From Porphyromonas vaginalis (GTDB lineage: Bacteria; Bacteroidota; Bacteroidia; Bacteroidales; Porphyromonadaceae): 64,000 nt of DNA. Below the pieces are notes generated by a model that was given only the letters and a program-made list of their open reading frames with translations, was not told where the DNA came from and did no database searches. The stretch lies in the NCBI RefSeq assembly GCF_958301595.1, contig NZ_CATQJU010000001.1, positions 1 to 64,000 on the forward strand. The letters are read 5' to 3'. Both the position numbers and the translations under genes were made by a program. Shown here in pieces: positions 53,786-64,000 of the stretch (position 1 is the first letter of the stretch; each line of letters starts with the position of its first letter).

Positions 53786-54895
53786 ATGACGACAAAACGG
53801 ATCCATATACTGACGCACCCCCTAGGGGCCAACTATGGCGGTATCATGCAGGCGTATGCGTTGCAACAGGCCTTGCGTAAGATGGGTTATGAGCCTGTAA
53901 CGCTAGACATCCCCTTCGACCGACGCTCTCCGCTAAGGCGATGGGCTAAGTCACGACTCCTAGCACTAACGCATATACCCTACGACCAGTCTAAGCGATC
54001 GGAGCGTACTGTACTGCAGCACACAGCACGCTTCGTAGAGCAGCACATCACGCTCTCGCCACCACTCCGCAGTGACACAGAGCTACGGGAGTACTACCGC
54101 CAGCAGCCCGCCCATGCTTATATCGTGGGGAGTGATCAGGTGTGGCGACAGGAGTTCGTTCCGATGCTCGACGACTACTTCTTTCGCTTCATTCCCGAGA
54201 CAGACGATGTGCGACGGATCGCCTACGCCGCCTCCTTTGGCGTGGATCCGATCGACATTGCTCCCGAGCGAACGGCTCTTTACAGCGATCTCTTGAGCCA
54301 CTTTGTGGCGATCTCCGTGCGTGAGCACTCTGCTGTGCCGATTTTGGAGCAGCGGTTTGGTGCTTCAGCGCAGTGGGTGCTAGACCCGACGATGCTCCTC
54401 ACGAGGGATGAGTATATCGACCTATTAGGATTGCGGGTGGAGCCTTCGAGCGAGGTCTTTGCCTATATGCTTACCGACACACCTCACAAGGAGGCGCTTG
54501 CCCAGCAGGTAGCAGAGGCGCAGCATACCACCTACCGCCTCTTCTCGCCGTGGCGGCACTGGAGCGCACGAGGCGGGAGTCTAGAGGCGTGCATCTTACC
54601 TCCCGTAGAGGCCTGGCTCGAGGGGATCCTCAACGCTCGGTGTGTGGTGACAGACTCCTTTCATGGGGTGGCCTTCTCGCTCATCTTTGGCAAGCCTTTT
54701 GTCGCTATCGTCAATAACCGTGGCGGCTGCAGTCGCTTTGACTCGCTTATCAAGGTTTTCGGCTTGGAGAGCCATCAGGAGGGAGCGTACGAACTAGTCA
54801 GCTCGCCTCAGCTCTACGATGTAAAAGCTATAGCGCAGACGATGGCGCAACATCGTGCAGACTCTACGGACTTCCTACAGACCGCCTTAAAGTAA
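53786..54895 (+). CDS. Polysaccharide pyruvyl transferase
   Basis: About 369 residues from ATG 53786. A frame starting at 53669 overlaps the flippase and is not needed. It belongs to the PS_pyruv_trans family: the start HPLGANYGGIMQAYALQQAL, then IVGSDQVWRQE, AYAASFG, VDPTMLL-like (LDPTMLL) and CVVTDSFHGVAFSLIFGKPF. These enzymes add pyruvate ketals to sugars of exopolysaccharide or cell-wall polymers using phosphoenolpyruvate. The acceptor sugar cannot be deduced. Confidence 0.88.
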   Translation: MTTKRIHILTHPLGANYGGIMQAYALQQALRKMGYEPVTLDIPFDRRSPLRRWAKSRLLALTHIPYDQSKRSERTVLQHTARFVEQHITLSPPLRSDTELREYYRQQPAHAYIVGSDQVWRQEFVPMLDDYFFRFIPETDDVRRIAYAASFGVDPIDIAPERTALYSDLLSHFVAISVREHSAVPILEQRFGASAQWVLDPTMLLTRDEYIDLLGLRVEPSSEVFAYMLTDTPHKEALAQQVAEAQHTTYRLFSPWRHWSARGGSLEACILPPVEAWLEGILNARCVVTDSFHGVAFSLIFGKPFVAIVNNRGGCSRFDSLIKVFGLESHQEGAYELVSSPQLYDVKAIAQTMAQHRADSTDFLQTALK

Positions 54896-54946
54896 AGGAG
54901 TGCCTTATTTGTCACGAGAAGAGTCTCTTGAACCACTATTTATACG

Positions 54947-54954
54947 TATCTTTG
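54947..54954 (+). promoter_or_regulatory. Bacteroidetes-type -7 box upstream of wza
   Basis: TATCTTTG, 128 bases before ATG 55083, with a TTG at 54928-54930 (16-base spacing, shorter than consensus). It suggests that the export genes have their own promoter. Confidence 0.45.
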
Positions 54955-55082
54955 CCCTTGCTAAAATAGATAATATAGTAACCAACTGAAGGGAAAAGCT
55001 TTCGAAGTGAGAGAAAAGAGCTTTGCCCTGTCTCTTTTGGAATCCCCCCCCTAAGCAAATCATACAACGCATCTACTTAAAA

Positions 55083-55895
55083 ATGAAGTTTTCAGCTCAA
55101 ACCCATATAGGAACTCTTCTAGTAGTGGCACTCTGCCTTATAACGACTTCATGCGCGTCACGCAAAGATGTCGTCTACCTGCAAGATGCCTCCATAGGCT
55201 CTCAGAGCCAGTACAGTGTACCCGTCTTGCGTATTGCCAAGGGCGATATGCTCGGCATCACGGTCAACTCCAAGAATCGAGAGCTCTCTGACCCCTTTAA
55301 CCTTCCAATGGTCGGATACTACAATGCGTTCGGCATCTCAGCGTCTAATACCCAGCAAGGCTACATGGTGGACGATGAGGGTTACATTGCTTTTCCAGCA
55401 CTAGGACGTGTCCATGTGGAGGGACTAACCCGCAATGAACTCAACACGAAGATCGCCACAGCACTCCGCGACAAAGGCTTCCTCAACGATGCGACCGTCA
55501 CAGTCTCTCTGCTCAATGCTCAGATCTCTGTACTGGGCGAGGTGGCTCGTCCGGGTCGCTTCCCTATGGTAAGTGATCAGGTCTCCCTCCTAGACGCTAT
55601 CGCTATGGCGGGCGACCTAACCATACAGGGGCGCAGAGACAACGTACTAGTCATACGAGAGATAGACGGAGAGCGATACATCGTAGCTCACGACTTGCGC
55701 AGCAACAAGATATTTGAGTCTCCATGCTACTTCCTCCGTCAGGGAGACATCGTATATGTGGAGCCAAACGATGCCAAAGCACAAACAGCTAGTATCAATC
55801 CTAACAATAACGTGGGGACTTGGCTCAGCGTGGTCAGTACAGCGACCTCTCTGACCACCTTCGTCTTCACGATTATAGCTAGCCAGAAGAGATAA
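55083..55895 (+). CDS. Polysaccharide export outer-membrane lipoprotein (Wza-like)
   Basis: About 270 residues from ATG 55083, which opens a lipoprotein signal (VVALCLITTSC, Cys near 24). An upstream frame from 55023 is less convincing. Poly_export (about 45-130, RIAKGDMLGITVNS) and SLBB (about 150-230, ISVLGEVARPGRFPM) domains follow. A final hydrophobic helix (WLSVVSTATSLTTFVFTIIA) may span the outer membrane. It forms the exit channel working with the Wzc kinase 41 bases downstream. Confidence 0.92.
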   Translation: MKFSAQTHIGTLLVVALCLITTSCASRKDVVYLQDASIGSQSQYSVPVLRIAKGDMLGITVNSKNRELSDPFNLPMVGYYNAFGISASNTQQGYMVDDEGYIAFPALGRVHVEGLTRNELNTKIATALRDKGFLNDATVTVSLLNAQISVLGEVARPGRFPMVSDQVSLLDAIAMAGDLTIQGRRDNVLVIREIDGERYIVAHDLRSNKIFESPCYFLRQGDIVYVEPNDAKAQTASINPNNNVGTWLSVVSTATSLTTFVFTIIASQKR

Positions 55896-55936
55896 GCACC
55901 TCTGGCTCTAACTACTACTCAGCACGGTTTATTAGC

Positions 55937-58420
55937 ATGGAATACCCCACAACTTCTAACCAGCAGGAGCCTATACACTCCTCTGAGGAGGTCAGCACAT
56001 TCTCCCTACGAGATATTCTGGTGATCCTTCAGGGCAACTGGCTCTTCATACTGTTATCATTCCTCGTTTGCCTGGCACTAGGATTTCTCTATATCAAGTC
56101 CTCATCCCATCAATACAGTCGCTCTGCGAGTCTCTTGATCAAGAGTGAGACCTCGATCAACTCTGCCATAGCGCAGCTAGCGCAGTTTACGGGAGACAAG
56201 CACTCCTACAGCGATGATGTCTCTAATCAGATCATTATCTTAGGCACCGAGCGTGTCGTCAGCGAGACCGTACGTCGCCTCGGACTAGATGTGCAGTACC
56301 ATTACGATGCAGGGCTACGAGAGAGAGACCTCTACAAGCAGTCGCCCGTATACATTCGCTTTGTCGATGCTGATCCAGACGAAAAGGTCAGCCTCCGTGT
56401 CAAGCTGGACAAAGATGATGCAGACAACCAAGTGATCCTCTACGACATCAAAAGTTCACTGACCGGCAAGGTGCAAGAGCCTATCGTCGCAATGCTAGGC
56501 GATACCATCGCTACGCCCGTTGGCAAGATAGTCGTAGAGAGCACACCATACTACAGCAACTTCTCAAACTACGAAGTAGTGAAGGTGCAAAAAGACAACT
56601 TCAATGCGGTCGTGCGTAGCTATATGAAGGCGCTCCAAGTATCTCTCCAGCAGAAGGACGCCTCCGTCATCAAGCTCACCATACAGTCGGGCAATCCACA
56701 GCTGGCTGAGGACTTTCTCTCCACACTCATCCTCGTCTACACAGAGCTAGAGCGCTCGGACAAGGTCAAGATAGCCGAGAGTACGCAGCGCTTTGTCGAT
56801 GATCGCCTAGCTATCATTAGCTCCGAACTGGGGCAAGTCGATGCGGAGATCGAAGGCTTCAAGCAGTCGCAGCAGATCGCCGACATACAGGCCGAAGCGC
56901 AAGAGTACATCAAGGGCAGCTCGGAAGTCAAGACGCGGCTTGTCGAGCTAAACAATAGTATCTCCATCGCTCAGTTTGTCCGAGGGCACCTTAAGGACAA
57001 GAATCAGATGGAGTCTCTCATTCCAGCCAATGTGGGTATTGCCTCTCCGGCTATCGAAGCGGCTATCGCTAAGTACAACGAACTACTGCTCAAGCGTGAC
57101 CAGCTACAAACTAACTCTAGTAGCCAGAACCCGCTCGTTCAGGAGCTCAACACCCAGCTCGCAGCTCAGAGACTCTCTATCATCACATCCATAGACAACC
57201 TCATATCGACACTCGAGGTGGAGCGTCAAGGCATTCTCTCCGAGCAGTCTAGCTACAAGGGGCGTATCACCTCTGTGCCTATGCAGGAGCGCATCGTGGG
57301 GAGCATCTACCGACAGCAGAAGATCAAGGAGGAGCTCTACCTCTTCCTCCTCAACGTACGGGAGCAAAACGCACTCTCTATCGAAGCTGCCGAGTCTAAC
57401 GCTCGTCTCATCCAGGCTCCCACAGGTCCTGCCGAGCCAGTCAGTCCTCGTGTACCGATCATCATGCTCGCTGCTGGTCTGCTCGGTCTACTGATCCCAG
57501 CTGCCGTACTATATATACGAGGCATCGCCAATAATAGGATACGAGGTAAGGCAGACATAGAGCTCTACACCACCATCCCCGTGCTAGGCGAGATACCTCA
57601 CTACAAGGCATCCAAGAAGCATATCAAGCAGATAGAGGAGCAGATCAAAGATAAACTTGTAGGACTAAGCAGTAAGGAGCGAAACGAGATCATAGACCAA
57701 GCAGCTCGTATGTTCATCGTCGGGCATCACAGACGTAGTCTCGTCTCCGAGGCTTTCACCGTCGTACGCTCCAATATCTCTTTCCTCACACCCGACCACG
57801 ATGCACCTAACAAGCGCATCCTAGTCACCTCTGCTATACCAGGCTCGGGCAAGACCTTTACTTCGTCCAACCTTGCACTGAGCTTAGCACAAGCTGGCAA
57901 CCGTGTATTGCTGATAGACTGTGACATTCGTAAGAATACGCTCTCGAAGGCCATCGGCATGCACCAAGCTGGACAGTTAGGACTCACATCTTTCCTCTCC
58001 GACAGCAAGATAAGCCCAGAGCAGATCATCTCTCCGACCTCTGTGTCTGACTTGCTCTGTGTCGTACCTAGTGGTCCCATACCGCCCAATCCTACAGAGC
58101 TACTCATGTCGCCACGGTTTGAGGAGCTACTGCGTTATTCCGATGAGACCTTTGACTATGTCGTACTAGACACGATCCCTGTCCTCAACCTCGCTGACAC
58201 CCGTGTCATCAGTCATCTGACGGACATCACCATCATGGTCGTTCGTGAGAATCACTTACCACGTCGTCTCCTGCCTGAGTTGGAGAAGCTCTATCGTGAG
58301 AAGCGACTCAAGGGACTCAGCATTGTGCTTAACGACGCTGGTGTAGGAGCCTCCTCCTATGGCTATAGTTACGGAAGCTATGGAAGCTACGGAAGCTACG
58401 GTAATGAAAAGGAGGATTAA
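55937..58420 (+). CDS. Wzc-like chain-length regulator and bacterial tyrosine kinase
   Basis: 827 residues. A Wzz domain begins near residue 20 with TM1 (WLFILLSFLVCLALGFLY, about 35-52). A long periplasmic coiled-coil region with GNxN-type GNRV follows, then TM2 (IIMLAAGLLGLLIPAAVLYI, about 510-530). The cytoplasmic BY-kinase has Walker A SAIPGSGKTFTSSN (about 632-645), Walker A' LLIDCDIRKN (about 655-664) and Walker B YVVLDTIPV. The C-terminus is a tyrosine cluster built of Tyr-Gly-Ser repeats (YGYSYGSYGSYGSYG), the autophosphorylation tail that controls polymer length. The partner phosphatase is the next gene. Confidence 0.93.
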   Translation: MEYPTTSNQQEPIHSSEEVSTFSLRDILVILQGNWLFILLSFLVCLALGFLYIKSSSHQYSRSASLLIKSETSINSAIAQLAQFTGDKHSYSDDVSNQIIILGTERVVSETVRRLGLDVQYHYDAGLRERDLYKQSPVYIRFVDADPDEKVSLRVKLDKDDADNQVILYDIKSSLTGKVQEPIVAMLGDTIATPVGKIVVESTPYYSNFSNYEVVKVQKDNFNAVVRSYMKALQVSLQQKDASVIKLTIQSGNPQLAEDFLSTLILVYTELERSDKVKIAESTQRFVDDRLAIISSELGQVDAEIEGFKQSQQIADIQAEAQEYIKGSSEVKTRLVELNNSISIAQFVRGHLKDKNQMESLIPANVGIASPAIEAAIAKYNELLLKRDQLQTNSSSQNPLVQELNTQLAAQRLSIITSIDNLISTLEVERQGILSEQSSYKGRITSVPMQERIVGSIYRQQKIKEELYLFLLNVREQNALSIEAAESNARLIQAPTGPAEPVSPRVPIIMLAAGLLGLLIPAAVLYIRGIANNRIRGKADIELYTTIPVLGEIPHYKASKKHIKQIEEQIKDKLVGLSSKERNEIIDQAARMFIVGHHRRSLVSEAFTVVRSNISFLTPDHDAPNKRILVTSAIPGSGKTFTSSNLALSLAQAGNRVLLIDCDIRKNTLSKAIGMHQAGQLGLTSFLSDSKISPEQIISPTSVSDLLCVVPSGPIPPNPTELLMSPRFEELLRYSDETFDYVVLDTIPVLNLADTRVISHLTDITIMVVRENHLPRRLLPELEKLYREKRLKGLSIVLNDAGVGASSYGYSYGSYGSYGSYGNEKED

Positions 58421-58455
58421 AACGAATCCATTGCTACGGTAGATCTCTAGACACT

Positions 58456-59202
58456 ATGTGGTGGCTGACAAGGCATAAGAAGGTAGACATCGTCGCTGCT
58501 GGCTGGCTCGAGGGGATGACAGACATACACTGTCACCTCGTCCCTGCGGTCGATGACGGCAGCCGCTCGCTAGACGAGACCCGCCAGCTCATCGAGGCAA
58601 TGCGCTCGGTCGGCATCCAGCGCATCATCACCACGCCACACATCTATAGGCGCTATCCGCACAACGACAGCGACACCCTAAGGCAAGAGCTAGAGCGACT
58701 GCTCCCTGACCTGTCAGATCTAGATATGCCGCTCACGCTCGGAGCTGAGCACATGCTAGACGAAGGCTTTGAGGCGCACCTCGCCAAGCCTCTGCTCACA
58801 CTAGGCGACAGCAAGTACCTCCTCGTGGAGACCTCGTTCGTAGGTGCTCCCCTAGACCTTTACCGGCTCATCCAGAGTGTCCTATCGGCAGGTGCCATCC
58901 CGATGTTGGCTCATCCTGAGCGATACCTCTATATGGACAATGAGGAGTATAGTCGCCTACGAGGTGCAGGGTGCGCCTTCCAGCTCAACCTCTTCAGCCT
59001 CACAGGCATGTATGGAGAGCGTGTTGAGAAGCGCGCACAGCAGCTCCTCGAGCGAGGTCTCTATAGCTTTGTAGGCACAGACACCCATCGCATAGAACGC
59101 TTCCGTAAGACGATCGCATCTGCCAAGACTTACGCTCGCTACGAAGAGTCTATACGCGTTCTCATGAGCAATAACCAAACACTCGTGTCTCCACACGAAT
59201 AA
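58456..59202 (+). CDS. CpsB/YwqE-type PHP protein-tyrosine phosphatase
   Basis: 248 residues with the PHP motif TDIHCHLVPAVDDGS at about 22-36, then TTPHIYRRYP, LGAEHMLDE, LVETSF, LAHPERYLY and a final GTDTHR. These are the metal ligands of manganese-dependent phosphatases that dephosphorylate Wzc/CpsD tyrosine tails. An adjacent Wzc with a Tyr cluster is exactly the expected target. Start ATG 58456 is 35 bases after wzc. Confidence 0.9.
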   Translation: MWWLTRHKKVDIVAAGWLEGMTDIHCHLVPAVDDGSRSLDETRQLIEAMRSVGIQRIITTPHIYRRYPHNDSDTLRQELERLLPDLSDLDMPLTLGAEHMLDEGFEAHLAKPLLTLGDSKYLLVETSFVGAPLDLYRLIQSVLSAGAIPMLAHPERYLYMDNEEYSRLRGAGCAFQLNLFSLTGMYGERVEKRAQQLLERGLYSFVGTDTHRIERFRKTIASAKTYARYEESIRVLMSNNQTLVSPHE

Positions 59203-59256
59203 TGCACATCTAGAGCATCTCATGTAGTAAAGTTAGAGAGAATAAACCGCCAGCTT

Positions 59257-61341
59257 ATGAACGTCTGCCAGCCCCCCCGCAAAACTAATCGAAGCATGGT
59301 TACAGTAAAAACAAAAGAGTTCCTACGCAAATGCTTAGGTAGTCGATATGTCAACTACCGCATTATTGCGCTCATTGACTTACTCTTGAGCATCATAGCC
59401 TCGCTGTCTGCTGTCTTTATAGCTAGCTACACGCTTCTTACGCTCACTGGGATTTACTTCCATGAGACTATCATAGAGTACACAGGACTGACACACCCTA
59501 CCCTTTCTTTTTTGGGGCTTTCGGGAGTGGTTTCGCTGATTGTACTGCTCATCTTTCCCGTTTACAAGGGGATAATCCGCATTCGGACCTTCTCTAATGG
59601 CTTTAACTACCTGTGGTTATCACTGAGCAAAGCATTCGTACTGGGGCTGACCTTGGGCATTCTGTCTAGGGGATGGTTCTTTGGCGTGCTACACTTCGCA
59701 TTAGACACGTTCTTCACGCTTTTCTTCTTGACGGGCTTCAGGATCGTCGTGCAGTTTATCTGGAGCTTTGTCAATGGAGCTCCCACGACGATAAGTCGCA
59801 CCCCTGCACTCATCTTTGGCGTCAACAATAGATCCTCACAGCTTGCTGACAAACTCGCCAACTCTTATCAGGACAAGGGGCTCTATGTCATAGGGTTCGT
59901 CGAGACAGAGCAGCCTACTCAAAGCATGACCGTCGGTGGCAAACCCATCTTCTATACACCAGACACCACCAGCTTCTCCGCACTACTAGACAAGCATCAC
60001 GTTTCCGTCCTCCTCTTCTCTGGTTACGATGTGCTGCACGAGAATGCCCCCTTTGCATCGATCTGCATAGACCGCAAGATACGCCTCCTCGTCGATCAGG
60101 AGCCACGACGCATACTCAACGTAGATAGCCGTCCCCCCATCGAGGAGATACAGATCGAAGACATACTGGGTCGTGAGGCCATCTTCCTCAACATGAAGCC
60201 TATCTCGGAGGCACTACACGACAAGACGATTCTCGTCACGGGAGCCACAGGCTCTATCGGTAGTGAGATAGTCCGTCAGCTCGCCCGCCTAGAGCCTCAG
60301 CTCATCGTGCTCTTTGACATCGCAGAGACTCCGATGCACGAATTGCGCCTAGAGCTACAGAGATGCTATCCTGACGGACACTTCGCCTATGTCATGGGAG
60401 ACATACGCAACCCTCAGCGACTAGACTTTGTCATGCGGCGGTTCCACCCCGACAAAGTCTTTCACGCAGCTGCCTACAAGCACGTACCGCTCATGGAGGA
60501 AAACCCTTGTGAAGCTGTCTCTACCAATATCGTCGGCACCTTCAACATAGCGAGCAAATGTCTCGAGTATGGCGTCGATCAGATGGTCATGCTATCGACA
60601 GACAAAGCGGTCAATCCGAGTAGCGTCATGGGAGCTACCAAGCGCTTCTGTGAGATGATCGTCCAGAGCTTAGACCTAGCGATCAAACGAGGAGAGGTCC
60701 AAGCGACTGTGCCGACACGCTTTGCGACAACCCGCTTCGGCAATGTGCTTAACTCGGCCGGCTCCGTCATCCCCACCTTCAAGCGTCAGCTACAGCGTGG
60801 CGGTCCTCTCACGGTCACCGATCCACGCATCGAGCGTTACTTCATGACCATCCCCGAGGCTAGCCAGCTAGTCCTAGAGGCTAGTATGCTCTCACATGGA
60901 GGCGAGGTCTTCGTCTTTGATATGGGTGATCTAGTCAAGATCGCCGATCTCGCTAAGCGCATGATACGCCTAGCAGGCTACGAACCAGACAAAGACATCA
61001 AGATCGTCTACACGGGGCTACGACCTGGTGAGAAGCTCTACGAGGAGACTATCCACGACAAGGAGAAAGACCTCCCCACGGCACACAATAAGATTCACAT
61101 CGTACAGACCCGTGAGGAGTCGTTCGAGCGCATCCACCTGATGGTGTTGCTCTTCCGGCAGTTGGCACGTCAAGGAGATGTAGATGGTGTCGTCTACCTG
61201 CTCAAGCAGGCAATCCCAGAGTATAAGAGTCTCAATAGCGAGCTTTTTGCCTCCTTCGAGCGTGGCGAGCATATCCCCTTCGATCTCGAGGAGGAGCTAA
61301 GCAAGGTCGCCGCAGATCAGTCGCAACATAAGATAATGTAG
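59257..61341 (+). CDS. Membrane-anchored nucleotide-sugar 4,6-dehydratase (CapD/FlaA1-like, PglF type)
   Basis: 694 residues. Four N-terminal TM helices (about 30-165), a CoA-binding-like Rossmann domain (about 185-300), then the SDR domain with TGATGSIGSE at about 326-335. MLSTDKAVNPSSVMGATKR carries the atypical Ser-Met-x3-Lys form typical of these dehydratases. They convert UDP-GlcNAc to a 4-keto-6-deoxy sugar, first step to bacillosamine or QuiNAc. ATG 59296 (MVTVKTKEFLRK) is an alternative start. Last gene of the polysaccharide run. Confidence 0.9.
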   Translation: MNVCQPPRKTNRSMVTVKTKEFLRKCLGSRYVNYRIIALIDLLLSIIASLSAVFIASYTLLTLTGIYFHETIIEYTGLTHPTLSFLGLSGVVSLIVLLIFPVYKGIIRIRTFSNGFNYLWLSLSKAFVLGLTLGILSRGWFFGVLHFALDTFFTLFFLTGFRIVVQFIWSFVNGAPTTISRTPALIFGVNNRSSQLADKLANSYQDKGLYVIGFVETEQPTQSMTVGGKPIFYTPDTTSFSALLDKHHVSVLLFSGYDVLHENAPFASICIDRKIRLLVDQEPRRILNVDSRPPIEEIQIEDILGREAIFLNMKPISEALHDKTILVTGATGSIGSEIVRQLARLEPQLIVLFDIAETPMHELRLELQRCYPDGHFAYVMGDIRNPQRLDFVMRRFHPDKVFHAAAYKHVPLMEENPCEAVSTNIVGTFNIASKCLEYGVDQMVMLSTDKAVNPSSVMGATKRFCEMIVQSLDLAIKRGEVQATVPTRFATTRFGNVLNSAGSVIPTFKRQLQRGGPLTVTDPRIERYFMTIPEASQLVLEASMLSHGGEVFVFDMGDLVKIADLAKRMIRLAGYEPDKDIKIVYTGLRPGEKLYEETIHDKEKDLPTAHNKIHIVQTREESFERIHLMVLLFRQLARQGDVDGVVYLLKQAIPEYKSLNSELFASFERGEHIPFDLEEELSKVAADQSQHKIM

Positions 61342-61402
61342 TACAGACCGCCACGCGGACAGCCCCACCAGTTCGCCCATTTATCGTCATGAGACAATCT
61401 AG

Positions 61403-61440
61403 TAGGAGGTAAGCACCTAGACGCTTGCCTCCTATTTTTT
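61403..61440 (+). terminator. Intrinsic terminator of the polysaccharide locus
   Basis: TAGGAGGTAAGC (61403-61414) pairs with 61423-61434 (one G-T pair), 8-base loop, followed by six T. The rest of the 353-base gap up to 61694 has only the promoter described next. Confidence 0.9.
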
Positions 61441-61619
61441 GTATTTATCCCCCTCAACTATCAGCAGGGCTACATGAGAGCGGAAAGGCTCTCGATAAAC
61501 TGCTTATTTGCTCTGTATCAAGTGGTAAGTAGTGCCTACTCCTTGCTAGTCTATTTGGGGTAACTTGTCATCCGAATCGGTCAGTTCGCTCATTTTGTGA
61601 AGATTTTTGCCAAGAGCAC

Positions 61620-61649
61620 TTGTCAATTGGAGAAGTTTGCGTACCTTTG
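61620..61649 (+). promoter_or_regulatory. Bacteroidetes promoter for the AAA_14 ATPase
   Basis: TTG at 61620-61622, 19-base spacer, TACCTTTG at 61642-61649. This is the best consensus match in the window, 46 bases before the GTG start. Confidence 0.75.
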
Positions 61650-61694
61650 TCGTACCAAGATATAGGTATCTAGTCCAAGCATCAAGATAAAGTA

Positions 61695-62879
61695 GTGGAG
61701 GCACTCTATAGAACACACGACTACCTGCTGCGCAACCTGAGCAATCCGATACAGCGCAGCCTCTTTGGCGAGATTGATTTCTCCGCCCCGCTCATCGGCA
61801 TCTATGGCTGTCGTGGTGTGGGCAAGACAACCTTCCTGCTAGACTACGCTGCGAGGACTTTTGGGTCGCTCAATAGAAAGTGTCTCTATGTCAATCTCAA
61901 CAACTTCCTCTTTACGAGTGAGACGCTTGTAGACTTTGCTAAGACCTTTTACGACCATGGCGGGCGGCATCTGCTGCTAGACCAGATCTATAAGTACCCC
62001 TCGTGGCACGAAGATCTGCTAGCGTGCATGCGCTTGATGCCGGATCTGCAGATTATCTACACCACCTCGATCGTACAATACGACTCGGCACTCCCCATCG
62101 AGGAGCAGCTGCCAGGAGCTGTCTACCGACTAGACGGCTTCTCGCTCCGTGAGTTCATACAGCTCAAGACGGGGCTTAACCTCCCGCAGGTCACGCTCGA
62201 GGAGATACTGAAGGATCACGAGACCATCTCTCGCGAGATCATGGGGATGGTCAATCCGCTCAACTACTTGGCGGACTACACGCACCACGGCTACTACCCC
62301 TTCTTCCTCGAGGATCGCAACTACTCGGAGAATCTACTGAAGAATATCAACATGATGCTGGAGGTCGATGTGAGCTTCCTACGCAACCTCGACCAGCGTC
62401 TCCTACCCAAGCTACGCAGGCTACTCTACGAGCTGGGGCGCACGGCACCTACCTCGCCCAATATCTCGCAACTCTCGCAGATGATCAGTGCCTCACGCGC
62501 TACCATCTCCAACTATATGCACATCCTCTCCGACGCAGGTCTCGTCACGCAGCTATACCGTGTAGGCTCTGAGGCGACCACCCGTAAGCCGGCTATGTGC
62601 TATCTGCAAAACACCAATATAGGCTACGCCCTCGTCCCCGAGCCAGTGACCAGTCCTGAGCTTTACTCCACCTTCTTCCTGACGCACCTACATCATGCAC
62701 ACCAAGTCAATGCAGGGGGGCGGGCACAGGTACACTTCGTACTGGACGAGACTTATGAATTTCGCATTGATAAGGAGCTGGGCGGGCGCTATCGTCCCGA
62801 CCGCTACTACGCAGTGCAAGGCATCCCCATGGGGCATGACAATGTCATCCCGCTATGGCTCTTCGGCTTTATCTACTAA
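61695..62879 (+). CDS. AAA_14/DUF4143-type ATPase
   Basis: 394 residues, GTG start. Walker A YGCRGVGKTTFL at about 37-48. A Walker-B-like LLLDQIYKYP near 95-104, where the usual Asp-Glu is Asp-Gln. A sensor-like IIYTTSIV follows near 118. The middle holds a winged-helix-type region (ISQLSQMISASRATISNYMHILSDAGLV). This layout is typical of the abundant, uncharacterised ATPases with DUF4143 C-termini. Some are attached to toxin or mobile loci, but nothing here indicates that. The function is unknown. Confidence 0.8.
   Translation: MEALYRTHDYLLRNLSNPIQRSLFGEIDFSAPLIGIYGCRGVGKTTFLLDYAARTFGSLNRKCLYVNLNNFLFTSETLVDFAKTFYDHGGRHLLLDQIYKYPSWHEDLLACMRLMPDLQIIYTTSIVQYDSALPIEEQLPGAVYRLDGFSLREFIQLKTGLNLPQVTLEEILKDHETISREIMGMVNPLNYLADYTHHGYYPFFLEDRNYSENLLKNINMMLEVDVSFLRNLDQRLLPKLRRLLYELGRTAPTSPNISQLSQMISASRATISNYMHILSDAGLVTQLYRVGSEATTRKPAMCYLQNTNIGYALVPEPVTSPELYSTFFLTHLHHAHQVNAGGRAQVHFVLDETYEFRIDKELGGRYRPDRYYAVQGIPMGHDNVIPLWLFGFIY

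Positions 62880-64000
<1,121 letters not shown>

Overview
The window looks like a Porphyromonas chromosome, probably close to P. asaccharolytica or P. uenonis, starting exactly at dnaA. The species call is inference. It rests on roughly 50% G+C by eye, Bacteroidetes-type promoters (TAnnTTTG at -7), type IX secretion cargo with C-terminal sorting domains, TonB receptors, a streptopain-type C10 peptidase like PrtT, and anaerobic B12 and pyruvate:ferredoxin enzymes. I see no rRNA, tRNA, CRISPR array or intact transposase.

Layout. (1) 0-8.2 kb: dnaA, a hexapeptide acyltransferase, a FlK-like hotdog thioesterase, valS, a SWIM zinc-finger protein and an AlkD-like HEAT-repeat gene whose first codons come from an inserted 175-bp mobile element. 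(2) 8.4-24.3 kb, minus strand: a large tetrapyrrole/cobalamin region. A cobalamin riboswitch (24031-24240) heads a leader with a possible 37-codon ORF, an exported CbiK-like chelatase, a TonB receptor, a DUF4374 lipoprotein and a PepSY membrane protein (a set resembling the Bacteroides Xus siderophore system). Then come CbiH-CbiC, CbiET, CbiG-CbiF and CbiL. A second TonB receptor and CbiK-like lipoprotein follow. (3) 24.9-32.6 kb, plus strand: four secreted proteins (BspA-type leucine-rich repeat, an unknown, a GLUG-repeat protein, a C10 cysteine peptidase). (4) 33.0-39.2 kb, minus strand: BtuF-BtuC-BtuD-type uptake, then CobK-CbiD and CbiA. (5) 39.4-42.9 kb: two convergent, related Big2-domain lipoproteins. 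(6) 43.1-51.3 kb, plus strand: NAD synthetase, polyprenyl synthase, CvpA, SufB-SufC-SufD and an EamA transporter. (7) 52.2-61.3 kb: an exopolysaccharide assembly locus (flippase, pyruvyl transferase, Wza, Wzc kinase, PHP phosphatase, CapD/FlaA1). (8) 61.7 kb to the end: an AAA_14-type ATPase and the start of nifJ.

The two cobalamin blocks together encode every corrin-ring step from sirohydrochlorin to cobyrinate a,c-diamide (CbiK, L, H, F, G, D, J, E, T, C, A), compressed by gene fusion, plus an uptake ABC transporter. Three points stand out. Both chelatases carry export signals and one lacks an active-site His. CbiA has Gly where the amidotransferase nucleophile Cys is expected. The riboswitch-headed operon joins a Xus-like uptake module to B12 synthesis.

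Intergenic space is rich in repeats. There are two 175-bp elements with 12-bp inverted ends and 5-bp target duplications, and five copies of a larger CCACGTGG-rich element with 21-bp internal repeats that I do not recognise as a named family.
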